A stretch of 64,000 nt of DNA from Mycobacterium yunnanensis (GTDB lineage Bacteria; Actinomycetota; Actinomycetes; Mycobacteriales; Mycobacteriaceae). The position numbers were made by a program, and so were the translations under genes. Shown piece by piece: positions 8,389 to 16,073 of this stretch. Below the pieces are notes generated by a model. The model searched no databases, was not told the DNA's origin, and was given only the letters and a program-made list of their open reading frames with translations. Each line of letters opens with the position of its first letter. Position 1 is the first letter of the stretch. The stretch lies in NCBI RefSeq assembly GCF_025823185.1, contig NZ_JACKVK010000009.1:124001-188000 (forward strand), read 5' to 3'.

Positions 8389-9167
8389 CCGAGTACCCGA
8401 CCGGTGATGCGATCCGACCACGCCAAGCCTGCACAGGCGAGCGTCACGCCGATCACCAGACACCACCCACCGACCCCGCCGGACAGCAGGAACGGCACGG
8501 GGTCGGCGCCGATGGCGTGACCCAATCCGACCCCGAGAAGGGGCAGCCCCGCCAGGATCGACGCGGTGGCCCGCGCACCCGCCATGCCCGCCGACACCCC
8601 GGAGGCGAAGCGTTCACGCTCCACGATGTCGCGTTCGGCCGCACGCACCAGCGCGACGATCGACAGTCCGTGATCCTGGGCCAACTGCCACGCCGCCGAC
8701 AACCGCTCCCAATGTCGAGGCACCGTCGACTGTCCGGCGACCGAACGCAATCCGGCGACGACGTCGGCCCCGAGCCTCGCGCGGGCCGCCACCGCCCGCA
8801 GGGAATCCGCGACCGGCCCGTCCACCTCGGCCGCTGCGCTCTCGAACGCCACGACGGGATGCGCCCCCACCCTGAGCTCGCCCACCAGTACGCCGAGTGC
8901 ACCCTGGAGGGCGGCCGCCTCCTCGACCCGGCGGCGGCGCGCTCGATTTCCATTACGCCGCAAGGCCACCGACGCCAGCACCGCTGCCAGGGCGGCGGAC
9001 GCCGCCACCGAGACGAACACCGCGGTCGTCGCCATCGCCAGCGCACAGAGCACCACGAGCACGCCGCGGCGAGGCCGGGTCGGAGCCGTCGGGAGACCCA
9101 GCCGACGACGCGGCTGACCCGGGGCCACGACCAGCGCGGCCGCCAAGATAAGCGCCGCGGCCGTCAT
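8385..9167 (-). CDS. tadB: TadB-type pilus assembly platform protein, Rv3658c-like
   Basis: A 260-residue inner-membrane protein. Two N-terminal hydrophobic stretches (MTAAALILAAALVVA, VLVVLCALAMATTAVFVSVAASAAL) are followed by the GspF-like domain (LQGALGVLVGELRVGAHPVVAFESAA, WERLSAAWQLAQDHGLSIVALVRAAERDI) and C-terminal membrane helices. It should act with TadC as the platform for the TadA ATPase. ATG at 9167 overlaps the tadA stop (ATGA), and its own stop overlaps the tadC start in the same way. Confidence 0.85.
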   Translation of the reverse strand: MTAAALILAAALVVAPGQPRRRLGLPTAPTRPRRGVLVVLCALAMATTAVFVSVAASAALAAVLASVALRRNGNRARRRRVEEAAALQGALGVLVGELRVGAHPVVAFESAAAEVDGPVADSLRAVAARARLGADVVAGLRSVAGQSTVPRHWERLSAAWQLAQDHGLSIVALVRAAERDIVERERFASGVSAGMAGARATASILAGLPLLGVGLGHAIGADPVPFLLSGGVGGWCLVIGVTLACAGLAWSDRITGRVLG

Positions 9168-10327
9168 GAGCCGCGCGCCGACACGAGGTCGGCCAAGGAG
9201 TCCGCGCCCTCGCCGAATCCGCGGTCGGCGTGCCACGCGGTGACCGCGGCGACGAACCCGTCCCCGCCCCGGCGTAGCACGGCGATCTCCTCGAGCCGGC
9301 GGGAACCTGCGCCGTCGCGGCCGACGTGCAGCACCACCCGCACGGCCGCGGCGAGTTGACTGTGCAGCGCCGCCCGATCCAGCCCACCGACCGCCGCGAG
9401 CGCCTCCAGACGAGCCGGCACCTCGGCGGGGCTGTTGGCGTGCACCGTCCCGGCACCGCCGTCGTGACCGGTGTTCAGGGCGGCGAGTAGGTCGACGACC
9501 TCGCCGCCGCGCACCTCGCCGACGACGATGCGGTCGGGTCGCATGCGGAGCGCCTGCCGAACGAGGTCACGCACGGTCACCTCGCCGACGCCCTCGACGT
9601 TGGCGTAGCGGGCGACGAGATTGACCAGATGCGGGTGACGCGGCGCGAGTTCCGGCGCGTCCTCCACGCACACGATGCGTTCGGTGGCGGGGACGGCCCC
9701 CAGGGCCGCCGACAGCAGCGTCGTCTTCCCGGCGCCGGTGCCGCCGGAGACCAGGAACGCCAGGCGAGCGGCGATCACGTCGTCGACGAGGGCGACGGCG
9801 TCGGGTGCGATCGCCCCGGCACGTGTCAGCGCCGCCAGATCCTGGGTGGCAGGTCGCAGCACGCGCAGCGACAGACAGGTGCCTGCGGGCGCGATGGGCG
9901 GAAGCACGGCGTGCAGCCGCACGGTGAATCCGCAGGCGCCAAGGCCGGGGAGCTGCCCGTCCACCCAGGGCTGCGCCTCGTCGAGACGGCGCCCGGCCGC
10001 CAGTGCCAACCGTTGCGCCAGCCGCCGCACGGCCGCCTCGTCGTCGAAACGCACTGCGGTCCGGCGAAGCCCGTGGCCGTCGTCGACCCACACCGCATCG
10101 GGGGCCGCCACCAGGACGTCGGTCGTGCCCTCCGCACGCAGCAGGGGATCGAGGATCCCGGCGCCGGTCAACTCGGTTTGGAGCAGTCGCAGGTTGCTCA
10201 GGACGTCGCTCTCGCCAAGCAGACCGCCCGACTCCGCGCGAATCGCCTCGGCGACGACCGTCGGCAACAGCGGTCCCGACTCGGTTGCCAGCCGCTCTCT
10301 GACTCGCTCGATCAGCGACGCGCTCAC
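9164..10327 (-). CDS. tadA: TadA/VirB11-type pilus assembly ATPase, Rv3659c-like
   Basis: A 387-residue secretion ATPase powering Flp pilus assembly. It carries an N-terminal domain (LIERVRERLATESGPLLPTVVAEAIRAE), Walker A SGGTGAGKTTLL, an Asp box (ERIVCVEDAPELAP), Walker B (MRPDRIVVGEVRGGEVVDLLAALNTGHDG) and a His box (GTVHANSPAEVPARLEALA). GTG at 10327 is used because it overlaps the ssd stop (GTGA) and gives the normal length; a longer frame from 10609 runs antisense-free but through ssd. It is cytoplasmic, docking on TadB/TadC. Confidence 0.92.
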   Translation of the reverse strand: MSASLIERVRERLATESGPLLPTVVAEAIRAESGGLLGESDVLSNLRLLQTELTGAGILDPLLRAEGTTDVLVAAPDAVWVDDGHGLRRTAVRFDDEAAVRRLAQRLALAAGRRLDEAQPWVDGQLPGLGACGFTVRLHAVLPPIAPAGTCLSLRVLRPATQDLAALTRAGAIAPDAVALVDDVIAARLAFLVSGGTGAGKTTLLSAALGAVPATERIVCVEDAPELAPRHPHLVNLVARYANVEGVGEVTVRDLVRQALRMRPDRIVVGEVRGGEVVDLLAALNTGHDGGAGTVHANSPAEVPARLEALAAVGGLDRAALHSQLAAAVRVVLHVGRDGAGSRRLEEIAVLRRGGDGFVAAVTAWHADRGFGEGADSLADLVSARGS

Positions 10328-11400
10328 GCGACCAACTGTTCGTCGGTCGCGCTGGGCTGGCGGTGCAGCACGTCCAGCACCCGCCGCGCTGCCCCGGCCA
10401 AGGGCGAGCGTCGCCGCGGCCGCAACCCACCGCGCTCCAACTCGGCGGCCAGGCCGGGTTGCGGTCGCATGGCCGCCAACAACGGCCGCTCGACGATGCG
10501 GGACACGTCGACTGAGCGGAGCCCGCCGGGGGCGGGACCGCGGACCACCAGTCCGACGTTGGGGTTGGCGTCGGTCAGCCACTGCGCCACGGCACTGGCT
10601 GCGGCGCACGACCGGACGTCGGCGGGCACGACGAGGACGACGAGGTCCGCGGCGTCCAGGGCCACACCCACCGCGGGAGTCGCCCGGCGGGGCAGATCGC
10701 AGATCGTGGTGGCACCCGCGCGACAGCCGCCGTCGATGACGGCAGTGAGTGCTCCGGGGTCGACTTCGTCACCGGGCCGACCGGCCGAGAGCACGGTGAC
10801 GCCGTGTCGCGACGGCAGCGCCCCCGTCAGCGCGTGGTGGCCGACTCGGCCGCCACCGAGGTCGAGGTCGGGCCACCGCAGACCGGGATCGCGCTCGCTT
10901 CCGAGGGTCAGGTCGATGCCGCCACTCCACGGGTCGACGTCGACCAGCAGCGCCTTGGGCGCGACGTGCGCGAGTGCGGTGGCGAAGACCGTGGCACCCG
11001 CTCCGCCGCATCCGCCGACGACGGCCACTACGGCGCCGCGTCGGTGCTCATCGGCCGATCGGTCGGCCGCGTCGACCAGCGCAGAGACCAGGGCCACCTC
11101 GTCGGTGGGCAGCGACAACACCCGTTGCGCACCGACGGCTACGACGACGTGCCACTGATCCGGACTCGGCGTGGTGGTGCCGACGACCAGGATCCCGTCG
11201 CGGCGCGGCAGTCCCAGCTCGGCGCAGCGGCGGGCACCGTCGAGATCGAGGATGACAGCAGACGCCGCAGACCAGACCTTGCGGCTGGACGGCTCGTCGA
11301 CGTGCACGGCGCGGACGCCGGCCGCCGCCGCCACGCGGTCGACGTCATGCCGGAGGGAGGCGTCGGCGACCATCGCGAGGATGCCGTTGCTCGAACTCAT
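10324..11400 (-). CDS. ssd: Septum-site-determining protein Ssd / TadZ-like (Rv3660c)
   Basis: A 358-residue MinD/ParA-superfamily protein, first gene of the Tad operon. The N-terminal receiver-like domain (MSSSNGILAMVADASLRHDVDRVAAAAGVRAVHVD) precedes a P-loop-like segment VVGGCGGAGATVFATALAHVA, in which the canonical Walker Lys is replaced, and a Walker B-like LLVDVDPWSGGIDLTLG. Rv3660c is reported to affect septum formation, and TadZ homologues place Tad machines at the pole (family knowledge). The degenerate P-loop suggests weak or absent ATPase activity (inference). Upstream lies the 6C RNA on the same strand. Confidence 0.88.
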   Translation of the reverse strand: MSSSNGILAMVADASLRHDVDRVAAAAGVRAVHVDEPSSRKVWSAASAVILDLDGARRCAELGLPRRDGILVVGTTTPSPDQWHVVVAVGAQRVLSLPTDEVALVSALVDAADRSADEHRRGAVVAVVGGCGGAGATVFATALAHVAPKALLVDVDPWSGGIDLTLGSERDPGLRWPDLDLGGGRVGHHALTGALPSRHGVTVLSAGRPGDEVDPGALTAVIDGGCRAGATTICDLPRRATPAVGVALDAADLVVLVVPADVRSCAAASAVAQWLTDANPNVGLVVRGPAPGGLRSVDVSRIVERPLLAAMRPQPGLAAELERGGLRPRRRSPLAGAARRVLDVLHRQPSATDEQLVA

Positions 11401-11578
11401 GCCTCCACTGTGTGGCTACGACGGACCCTCCAGAGCCCACGACCGCCGAAACGTGCCCGACATGTGGATGAAACCGCGTCTGTGGAGAACCGGTGCCGGT
11501 GCGGCGCCGCGCAAACTCGACTACGGAGACGTCAATTTCGTCGGGACACCCGGAAGGCCACTGCGGCGAACTACCCCT

Positions 11579-11677
11579 GAAAAAGGGACGACCCCCGCCA
11601 GGGGGGAGGAGGCGGAGGTCGTCGTGTATCAGCCCCGGGGGGTCGGGCTGATGCACACTCGGCATAAGCCGAGTAAT
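11579..11677 (-). ncRNA. 6C small RNA (B11-type)
   Basis: Read on the minus strand, two stem-loops each expose a run of at least six C: stem ATCAGCCC/GGGCTGAT with loop GACCCCCCG, and stem GACGACC...GTCGTC with loop TCCTCCCCCC. A further hairpin ACTCGGC-TTAT-GCCGAGT lies at the 5' end. The second C-rich hairpin is followed by TTTTT (11584-11580), an intrinsic terminator. This is the defining architecture of the actinobacterial 6C RNA. M. tuberculosis B11 occupies the same place between ssd and Rv3661 (family knowledge). Size is about 99 nt. B11 regulates by C-rich loops pairing to G-rich mRNA sites. Confidence 0.9.
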
Positions 11678-11681
11678 GCTC

Positions 11682-11687
11682 ACTATA
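11682..11687 (-). promoter_or_regulatory. -10 element of the 6C RNA
   Basis: The hexamer TATAGT on the minus strand ends five to eight bases before the proposed 5' end of the 6C RNA (11677-11674). A TTGCGC sequence 19 bases upstream could serve as a weak -35. The near-consensus -10 suggests strong SigA-dependent expression. Confidence 0.6.
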
Positions 11688-11847
11688 CACACGCCGACAT
11701 GGGCGAGCGCAAGTCATCGGCACCCTATGAATCTCCAATGAAATCCCACGGTGACCTGGAAAGTTACCTGGGGGGACACGTGGCGGGGACTGTCACTTCG
11801 CTGCGGCGGGCACCGCGCCCGATACGCCGGCCGCCTATGCTGGCTTC

Positions 11848-12705
11848 GTGACCGCTTCCGGCGCCGCTTCGGCGGAGGAGTCAGAGCCGCATCTGGCGCC
11901 CGTCGGGGACCCACCCATTCGCACCGCGGCGTTCTTCGACCTCGACAAGACGGTGATCGCGAAGTCGAGCACGCTGGCCTTCAGCAAACCCTTCTTCGAT
12001 CAGGGTCTAATTAACCGACAAGCAGTCTTGAAGTCGACTTATGCGCAGTTCCTGTTCCACATGTCCGGTGCCGACCACGAGCAGATGGACCGGATGCGCT
12101 CCTACATCACCACGATGTGCGCGGGGTGGAACGTCGAGCAGGTGAAGTCGATCGTCGGCGAGACGATGCACGACATCGTGGATCCCCTCGTCTTCGTCGA
12201 GGCCGCCGACCTGATCGCCGACCACAAGCTGTGCGGTCGCGACGTCGTCGTGGTCTCGGCCTCTGGTGAGGAGATCGTCGCCCCAATCGCCAAGGCCCTC
12301 GGCGCAACCCATGCGATGGCGACCCGGATGGTCGTCGAGGACGGCAAGTACACCGGCGAGGTGGCGTTTTACTGTTACGGCGAGGGCAAGGTCGAGGCGA
12401 TCAAGGAACTCGCGGCCCGCGAGGGGTACGCGCTCGACCACTGCTACGCCTACTCCGATTCGATCACCGATCTGCCGATGCTCGAGTCGGTCGGCCATGC
12501 ATTCGTCGTCAACCCCGACCGTGCGTTGCGCCGGGAGGCGCTCGGCAGGGACTGGCCGGTGCTGACGTTCTCCCGGGCCGTGTCCCTGAGGGAACGCATC
12601 GGCGCCCCCTCCGGGGCGGCCGTCGCCACCTCGGTAGCGGTCGGCGTCAGCGCCTTGGCGGCCGGCGCACTGACCTACTCGTTGCTGCGACGGTTCGCCT
12701 TCTAG
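11848..12705 (+). CDS. HAD-IB family phosphatase with C-terminal membrane anchor, Rv3661-like
   Basis: A 285-residue SerB-like hydrolase. HAD motif I FFDLDKTVI provides the nucleophile Asp and acid/base Asp; motif II is VVVSASGEE; motif III Lys lies in YGEGKVEAIKEL; motif IV is AYSDSITDLPML. A hydrophobic tail (GAAVATSVAVGVSALAAGALTYSLLRR) implies a membrane anchor. The phosphorylated substrate is unknown; phosphoserine or phospholipid intermediates are possibilities for the family. GTG at 11848 is the start. The gene lies between the divergent 6C RNA and the downstream Ms1 RNA, as in M. tuberculosis. Confidence 0.88.
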   Translation: MTASGAASAEESEPHLAPVGDPPIRTAAFFDLDKTVIAKSSTLAFSKPFFDQGLINRQAVLKSTYAQFLFHMSGADHEQMDRMRSYITTMCAGWNVEQVKSIVGETMHDIVDPLVFVEAADLIADHKLCGRDVVVVSASGEEIVAPIAKALGATHAMATRMVVEDGKYTGEVAFYCYGEGKVEAIKELAAREGYALDHCYAYSDSITDLPMLESVGHAFVVNPDRALRREALGRDWPVLTFSRAVSLRERIGAPSGAAVATSVAVGVSALAAGALTYSLLRRFAF

Positions 12706-12778
12706 ACGCGCAAAGGCGCCGTCACCGCGGTTGCTGGGGTGTGCGCGTAACGATCCGGCGACTCGCGTGAATTGACCC

Positions 12779-12807
12779 TTGATGTGATAGCGGTCACGGA
12801 GTACAAA
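12779..12807 (+). promoter_or_regulatory. Ms1 RNA promoter (-35 TTGATG, -10 TACAAA, 17-bp spacer)
   Basis: TTGATG at 12779-12784 and TACAAA at 12802-12807 are spaced by exactly 17 bases. The predicted transcription start is near 12812-12814, where the structured Ms1 RNA begins. Confidence 0.65.
12784..12797. promoter_or_regulatory. CRP-like palindrome in the Ms1 promoter
   Basis: GTGA-TAGCGG-TCAC matches the GTGA-N6-TCAC core of mycobacterial CRP (Rv3676) sites. It overlaps the spacer between -35 and -10, a position expected to repress. The crp gene itself is at 30411-31085. Binding is inferred, not shown. Confidence 0.5.
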
Positions 12808-12811
12808 GGAG

Positions 12812-13115
12812 TCACGGAAGCCGATAGAGGCCAAGTTCGAACCGGAAGAGAAGGTTCGCACTCCCGACAGAGGCTTCCCAGCACGGAACCTGCGAACCCA
12901 CGCGGAGCACATGCCGCGATAATGGCAAAAGTGTTGCGGGCCTGCGTAATTGCGAAGAGCGGACGCCAAGCGAGGACCTCTTGGGTGAGGTCGGCAGCCG
13001 TAGCGCATCGCAATGACGCCGAGGCCACCCACGCAGCCCACGAAGCACGCATGGTATCCGGAGTTCCGTGCTAGCGGGCGGCGAGCCGAGTCATTCGGAG
13101 CGCCGCCCGCTTCAT
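12812..13115 (+). ncRNA. Ms1/MTS2823 small RNA (core RNA polymerase-binding, 6S-like)
   Basis: An interval of about 304 nt with no credible gene lies between Rv3661-like and Rv3662c-like genes, precisely where M. tuberculosis encodes MTS2823 and M. smegmatis encodes Ms1. Those RNAs are abundant in stationary phase, and Ms1 binds RNA polymerase core lacking sigma (family knowledge). Here the 5' part folds as GGAAGCC...GGCTTCC with an inner GAACC...GGTTC stem (12816-12873). The interval starts at a consensus-like promoter and ends at a strong intrinsic hairpin. Length, place and strand all fit. The internal short frames on both strands lack ribosome-binding sites and conserved sequence. Confidence 0.85.
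13074..13115 (+). terminator. Intrinsic terminator of Ms1 RNA
   Basis: Perfect arms GCGGGCGGCG (13074-13083) and CGCCGCCCGC (13101-13110) enclose a loop with a smaller CCGA/TCGG pairing, followed by TTCAT. It also lies just beyond the stop codon of the convergent gene and could end transcription from both sides. Confidence 0.75.
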
Positions 13116-13125
13116 GTTGCTGGGG

Positions 13126-13872
13126 TCACTTCCTGGTCGACGCCTCGGCGATCGTCAACGCCTCGCGCGCGCCTGCCCTCATGGCGTGGCAACTGTTGAG
13201 CAGCCACGCGGTCAGACCCTCCCGGGTTCCGGACTCGAACCCGCGCGCCGCCGCTCGGTAGTCACCGGGCTTCTGCATCCAGAACTGCTCGGGGATCCCC
13301 AGCCCGCGGGTGTCCAGACCGCTGGCGACGGCGGCCAGTCGCGACACGCCACGGGCCACCACGCCGTCGGCGACGCCAAAGGGGGCCAGCACCAACAACT
13401 CACCGTGCACCACCGACGCGAGTATCGGGGCGGGGACGCGGGTGCTCGTCACGACGTCGGCCAGCATCTCGAGGCGCCGTCCGACGCCGTCGTCGGTGCG
13501 CGGCCGACCGAGGCGGTCGTCGTCGGTCAGGTCGGCGGCCGCCAAGGCATGCAGCCGCGCGATCGCCTGCAACGGGGCGCGCTGCCACACCCCGATCAGC
13601 GACGATCCGCCACCTTCGAGCGCCTCGGCGACACGCAACGCACCCGCCAACACGGGGTCGGGTCCCTCACCGGGGGTGAGCACCAGCGATCCCCCGTCGA
13701 GGACCGACGACGCCCGCGCCGCCCGCATCGCGGCTTCGGCTGCCGTTGCGGGCCAACCCCGACGGTTCGCCTTGTGTCGATGTGCCAGGGCGAGCGCCTC
13801 TCGGGCCTCCTCGGCGGCGTCGGCGACCCCTGGCAATTCCGCCAGTGGGGCAAGGGGATCGGGAGCGGCCAC
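13126..13872 (-). CDS. Conserved hypothetical protein, Rv3662c-like
   Basis: A 248-residue, Ala-rich, mostly helical soluble protein (MAAPDPLAPLAELPGVADAAEEAREAL..., GWPATAAEAAMRAARASSVLDGG, GVWQRAPLQAIARLHALAAADL, VHGELLVLAPFGVADGVVARGVSRLAAVASGLDTRGLGIPEQFWMQ). I recognise it as the mycobacterial Rv3662c family by sequence and place; the function is unknown. The VHGELLVLAPFGVADGVVAR portion faintly recalls Fic-like folds, but a catalytic HPFxxGNGR motif is absent. It converges on the Ms1 RNA and diverges from acs. Confidence 0.8.
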   Translation of the reverse strand: MAAPDPLAPLAELPGVADAAEEAREALALAHRHKANRRGWPATAAEAAMRAARASSVLDGGSLVLTPGEGPDPVLAGALRVAEALEGGGSSLIGVWQRAPLQAIARLHALAAADLTDDDRLGRPRTDDGVGRRLEMLADVVTSTRVPAPILASVVHGELLVLAPFGVADGVVARGVSRLAAVASGLDTRGLGIPEQFWMQKPGDYRAAARGFESGTREGLTAWLLNSCHAMRAGAREALTIAEASTRK

Positions 13873-14027
13873 GAGGACACGCTAGTGCCCCGGTACGGGG
13901 TCCCGTCGTGGGGTCGACGACCGCTGGGCTCGCCCACGTGCGCGTTCGGCGCGCGTGGGCCACCGTCCGCAGCCGTCGACGTGAGTTGTCTCCCTCCGCC
14001 ACATGGGTGGTGACTACGCTCACGTTC

Positions 14028-15995
14028 ATGGCACAGAACGACACCGCGGCGCCGTCCACCCAGACCTCCTATGCGCCGTCGACCGCTTTCGCCGAACAGG
14101 CCAACGCGACCGCCGCGCTCTACGACGAGGCCGAGGCGGACCGGCTCGCGTTCTGGGCCGAGCAGGCCAACAGGCTGGCCTGGGAGACGCCGTTCACCGA
14201 GGTACTGGACTGGTCGGAAGCCCCGGTGGCCAAGTGGTTCGCCGACGGCAAGCTCAACGTCGCCTACAACTGCGTCGACCGCCACGTCGAGGCAGGCAAC
14301 GGCGACCGCGTCGCCATCCACTGGGTCGGCGAGCCCGTCGACCACCACCGCACCATCACCTACGCCGAACTCAAGGACGAGGTCTCCAAGGCCGCCAATG
14401 CCTTGACCGACCTCGGATTGGTCGCGGGTGACCGGGTAGCCATCTACATGCCGATGGTGCCCGAGGCGATCGTGGCGATGTTGGCCTGCGCCCGACTGGG
14501 CGTCTTGCACTCGGTGGTGTTCGCCGGGTTCTCCGCCAGCGCTTTGAAGGCGCGCATCGCCGACGCCGAGGCAAAGCTCGTCATCACCACCGACGGGCAG
14601 TACCGCCGCGGCAAGGCGGCCTCACTGAAGGACGCGGTGGACGAGGCCGTGGAAGGAGATGGCGGGCAGTCCATTCAGCACGTCCTCGTCGTCAAGCGCA
14701 CCGGGATCGACGTCGGCTGGACCAAGGGCCGCGACCTGTGGTGGCACGACGTGGTCGACGCCGCGTCGACCGAGCACACCCCCAAAGCGTTCGACGCCGA
14801 GCACCCACTGTTCCTGCTGTACACCTCGGGCACCACGGGCAAGCCCAAGGGCATCATGCACACCACCGGCGGCTACCTGACGCAGAGCAGCTACACCCAT
14901 TTCAACGTCTTCGACGTCAAGCCCGAGACCGACGTCTACTGGTGCACCGCCGACATCGGCTGGGTCACCGGACACACCTACATCGTCTACGGCCCGCTCT
15001 CCAACGGCGTCACGCAGGTCGTCTACGAGGGCACCCCCACCTCGCCCACCGAGCACCGCCACTTCGAGATCATCGAGAAGTACGGCGTCACCATCTACTA
15101 CACCGCGCCGACGCTGGTGCGGACGTTCATGAAGCTGGGCCGTCAGATCGCCGCCGAGCACGACCTGTCGAGCCTGCGCCTGCTCGGTTCGGTCGGCGAA
15201 CCCATCAACCCGGAGGCGTGGCGCTGGTATCGCACCGTCTTCGGCGCCGACCAGACCCCGATCGTCGACACGTGGTGGCAGACCGAGACCGGTTCCATCA
15301 TGATCTCGCCGCTGCCCGGCGTCACCGCCACCAAGCCCGGCTCGGCGATGACCCCGCTGCCCGGCATCTCGGCGGTCATCGTCGACGACGACGGCAACCG
15401 CCTCGAGCCGGGCACCGACCACGGTGAGCAGGTCAGCGGCTACCTGGTGCTCGACAAGCCGTGGCCGTCGATGCTTCGCGGCATCTGGGGCGACCCCGAG
15501 CGCTTCAAGGAGACCTACTGGTCACGCTTCGCCGAGCAGGGGTGGTACTTCGCCGGTGACGGCGCCCGCTACGGCAGCGACGGCGAGATCTGGGTGCTCG
15601 GCCGCATCGACGACGTCATGAACATCTCCGGGCACCGAATCTCCACCGCCGAGGTCGAATCCGCCCTGGTCGGGCACTCCGGGGTGGCCGAGGCCGCCGT
15701 CGTCGGCGCCACCGACGAGCAGACCGGGCAGGCAATCTGCGCGTTCGTGATCCTCAAGGCCTCGGCTCAGGGTGGCGCAGAGAACATGGTCGAGGAGCTG
15801 CGCGCCGAGGTGGCCAAGGAGATCTCCCCGATCGCCAAACCCCGCGAGATCCACGTCGTGCCCGAGCTGCCCAAGACCCGCAGCGGCAAGATCATGCGAC
15901 GCCTGCTGCGCGACGTCGCCGAGGGACGCGAACTCGGCGACACCTCCACCCTGGTCGACCCCAGCGTCTTCGAGGCCATCCGCGCAGGCAAGTAG
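14028..15995 (+). CDS. acs: Acetyl-CoA synthetase (AMP-forming)
   Basis: Converts acetate, ATP and CoA to acetyl-CoA through acetyl-AMP. At 655 residues it has the family length. Motifs seen are the P-loop LLYTSGTTGKPKGIMHTTGG, the acetate pocket and tryptophan region (VDTWWQTETGS), the hinge region YGSDGEIWVLGRIDDVMNISGHRIST and the C-terminal PKTRSGKIMRRLLRD. The Lys in the last is the residue acetylated by the cAMP-dependent acetyltransferase in mycobacteria (family knowledge). ATG at 14028 is used; the frame stays open upstream to 13746, but homologues start here. The dpp genes found before acs in M. tuberculosis are absent. Confidence 0.96.
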   Translation: MAQNDTAAPSTQTSYAPSTAFAEQANATAALYDEAEADRLAFWAEQANRLAWETPFTEVLDWSEAPVAKWFADGKLNVAYNCVDRHVEAGNGDRVAIHWVGEPVDHHRTITYAELKDEVSKAANALTDLGLVAGDRVAIYMPMVPEAIVAMLACARLGVLHSVVFAGFSASALKARIADAEAKLVITTDGQYRRGKAASLKDAVDEAVEGDGGQSIQHVLVVKRTGIDVGWTKGRDLWWHDVVDAASTEHTPKAFDAEHPLFLLYTSGTTGKPKGIMHTTGGYLTQSSYTHFNVFDVKPETDVYWCTADIGWVTGHTYIVYGPLSNGVTQVVYEGTPTSPTEHRHFEIIEKYGVTIYYTAPTLVRTFMKLGRQIAAEHDLSSLRLLGSVGEPINPEAWRWYRTVFGADQTPIVDTWWQTETGSIMISPLPGVTATKPGSAMTPLPGISAVIVDDDGNRLEPGTDHGEQVSGYLVLDKPWPSMLRGIWGDPERFKETYWSRFAEQGWYFAGDGARYGSDGEIWVLGRIDDVMNISGHRISTAEVESALVGHSGVAEAAVVGATDEQTGQAICAFVILKASAQGGAENMVEELRAEVAKEISPIAKPREIHVVPELPKTRSGKIMRRLLRDVAEGRELGDTSTLVDPSVFEAIRAGK

Positions 15996-16073
15996 CACCG
16001 CGGGAGACGTCGACCGGACTATCGTGGCACGCATGCGGGGCCCCGGCGCGCCCCGCCAGGAGCGTGATCACCG

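Noticed and set aside
11345..11692. Open frame on the minus strand upstream of ssd
   Set aside because: It runs through the 6C RNA hairpins and terminator and has no protein-like composition.
12702..13074. Short open frames on both strands between the HAD gene and the Rv3662c-like gene
   Set aside because: They cover the Ms1 interval, lack ribosome-binding sites and conserved sequence, and the region is better explained by a structured RNA with promoter and terminator.
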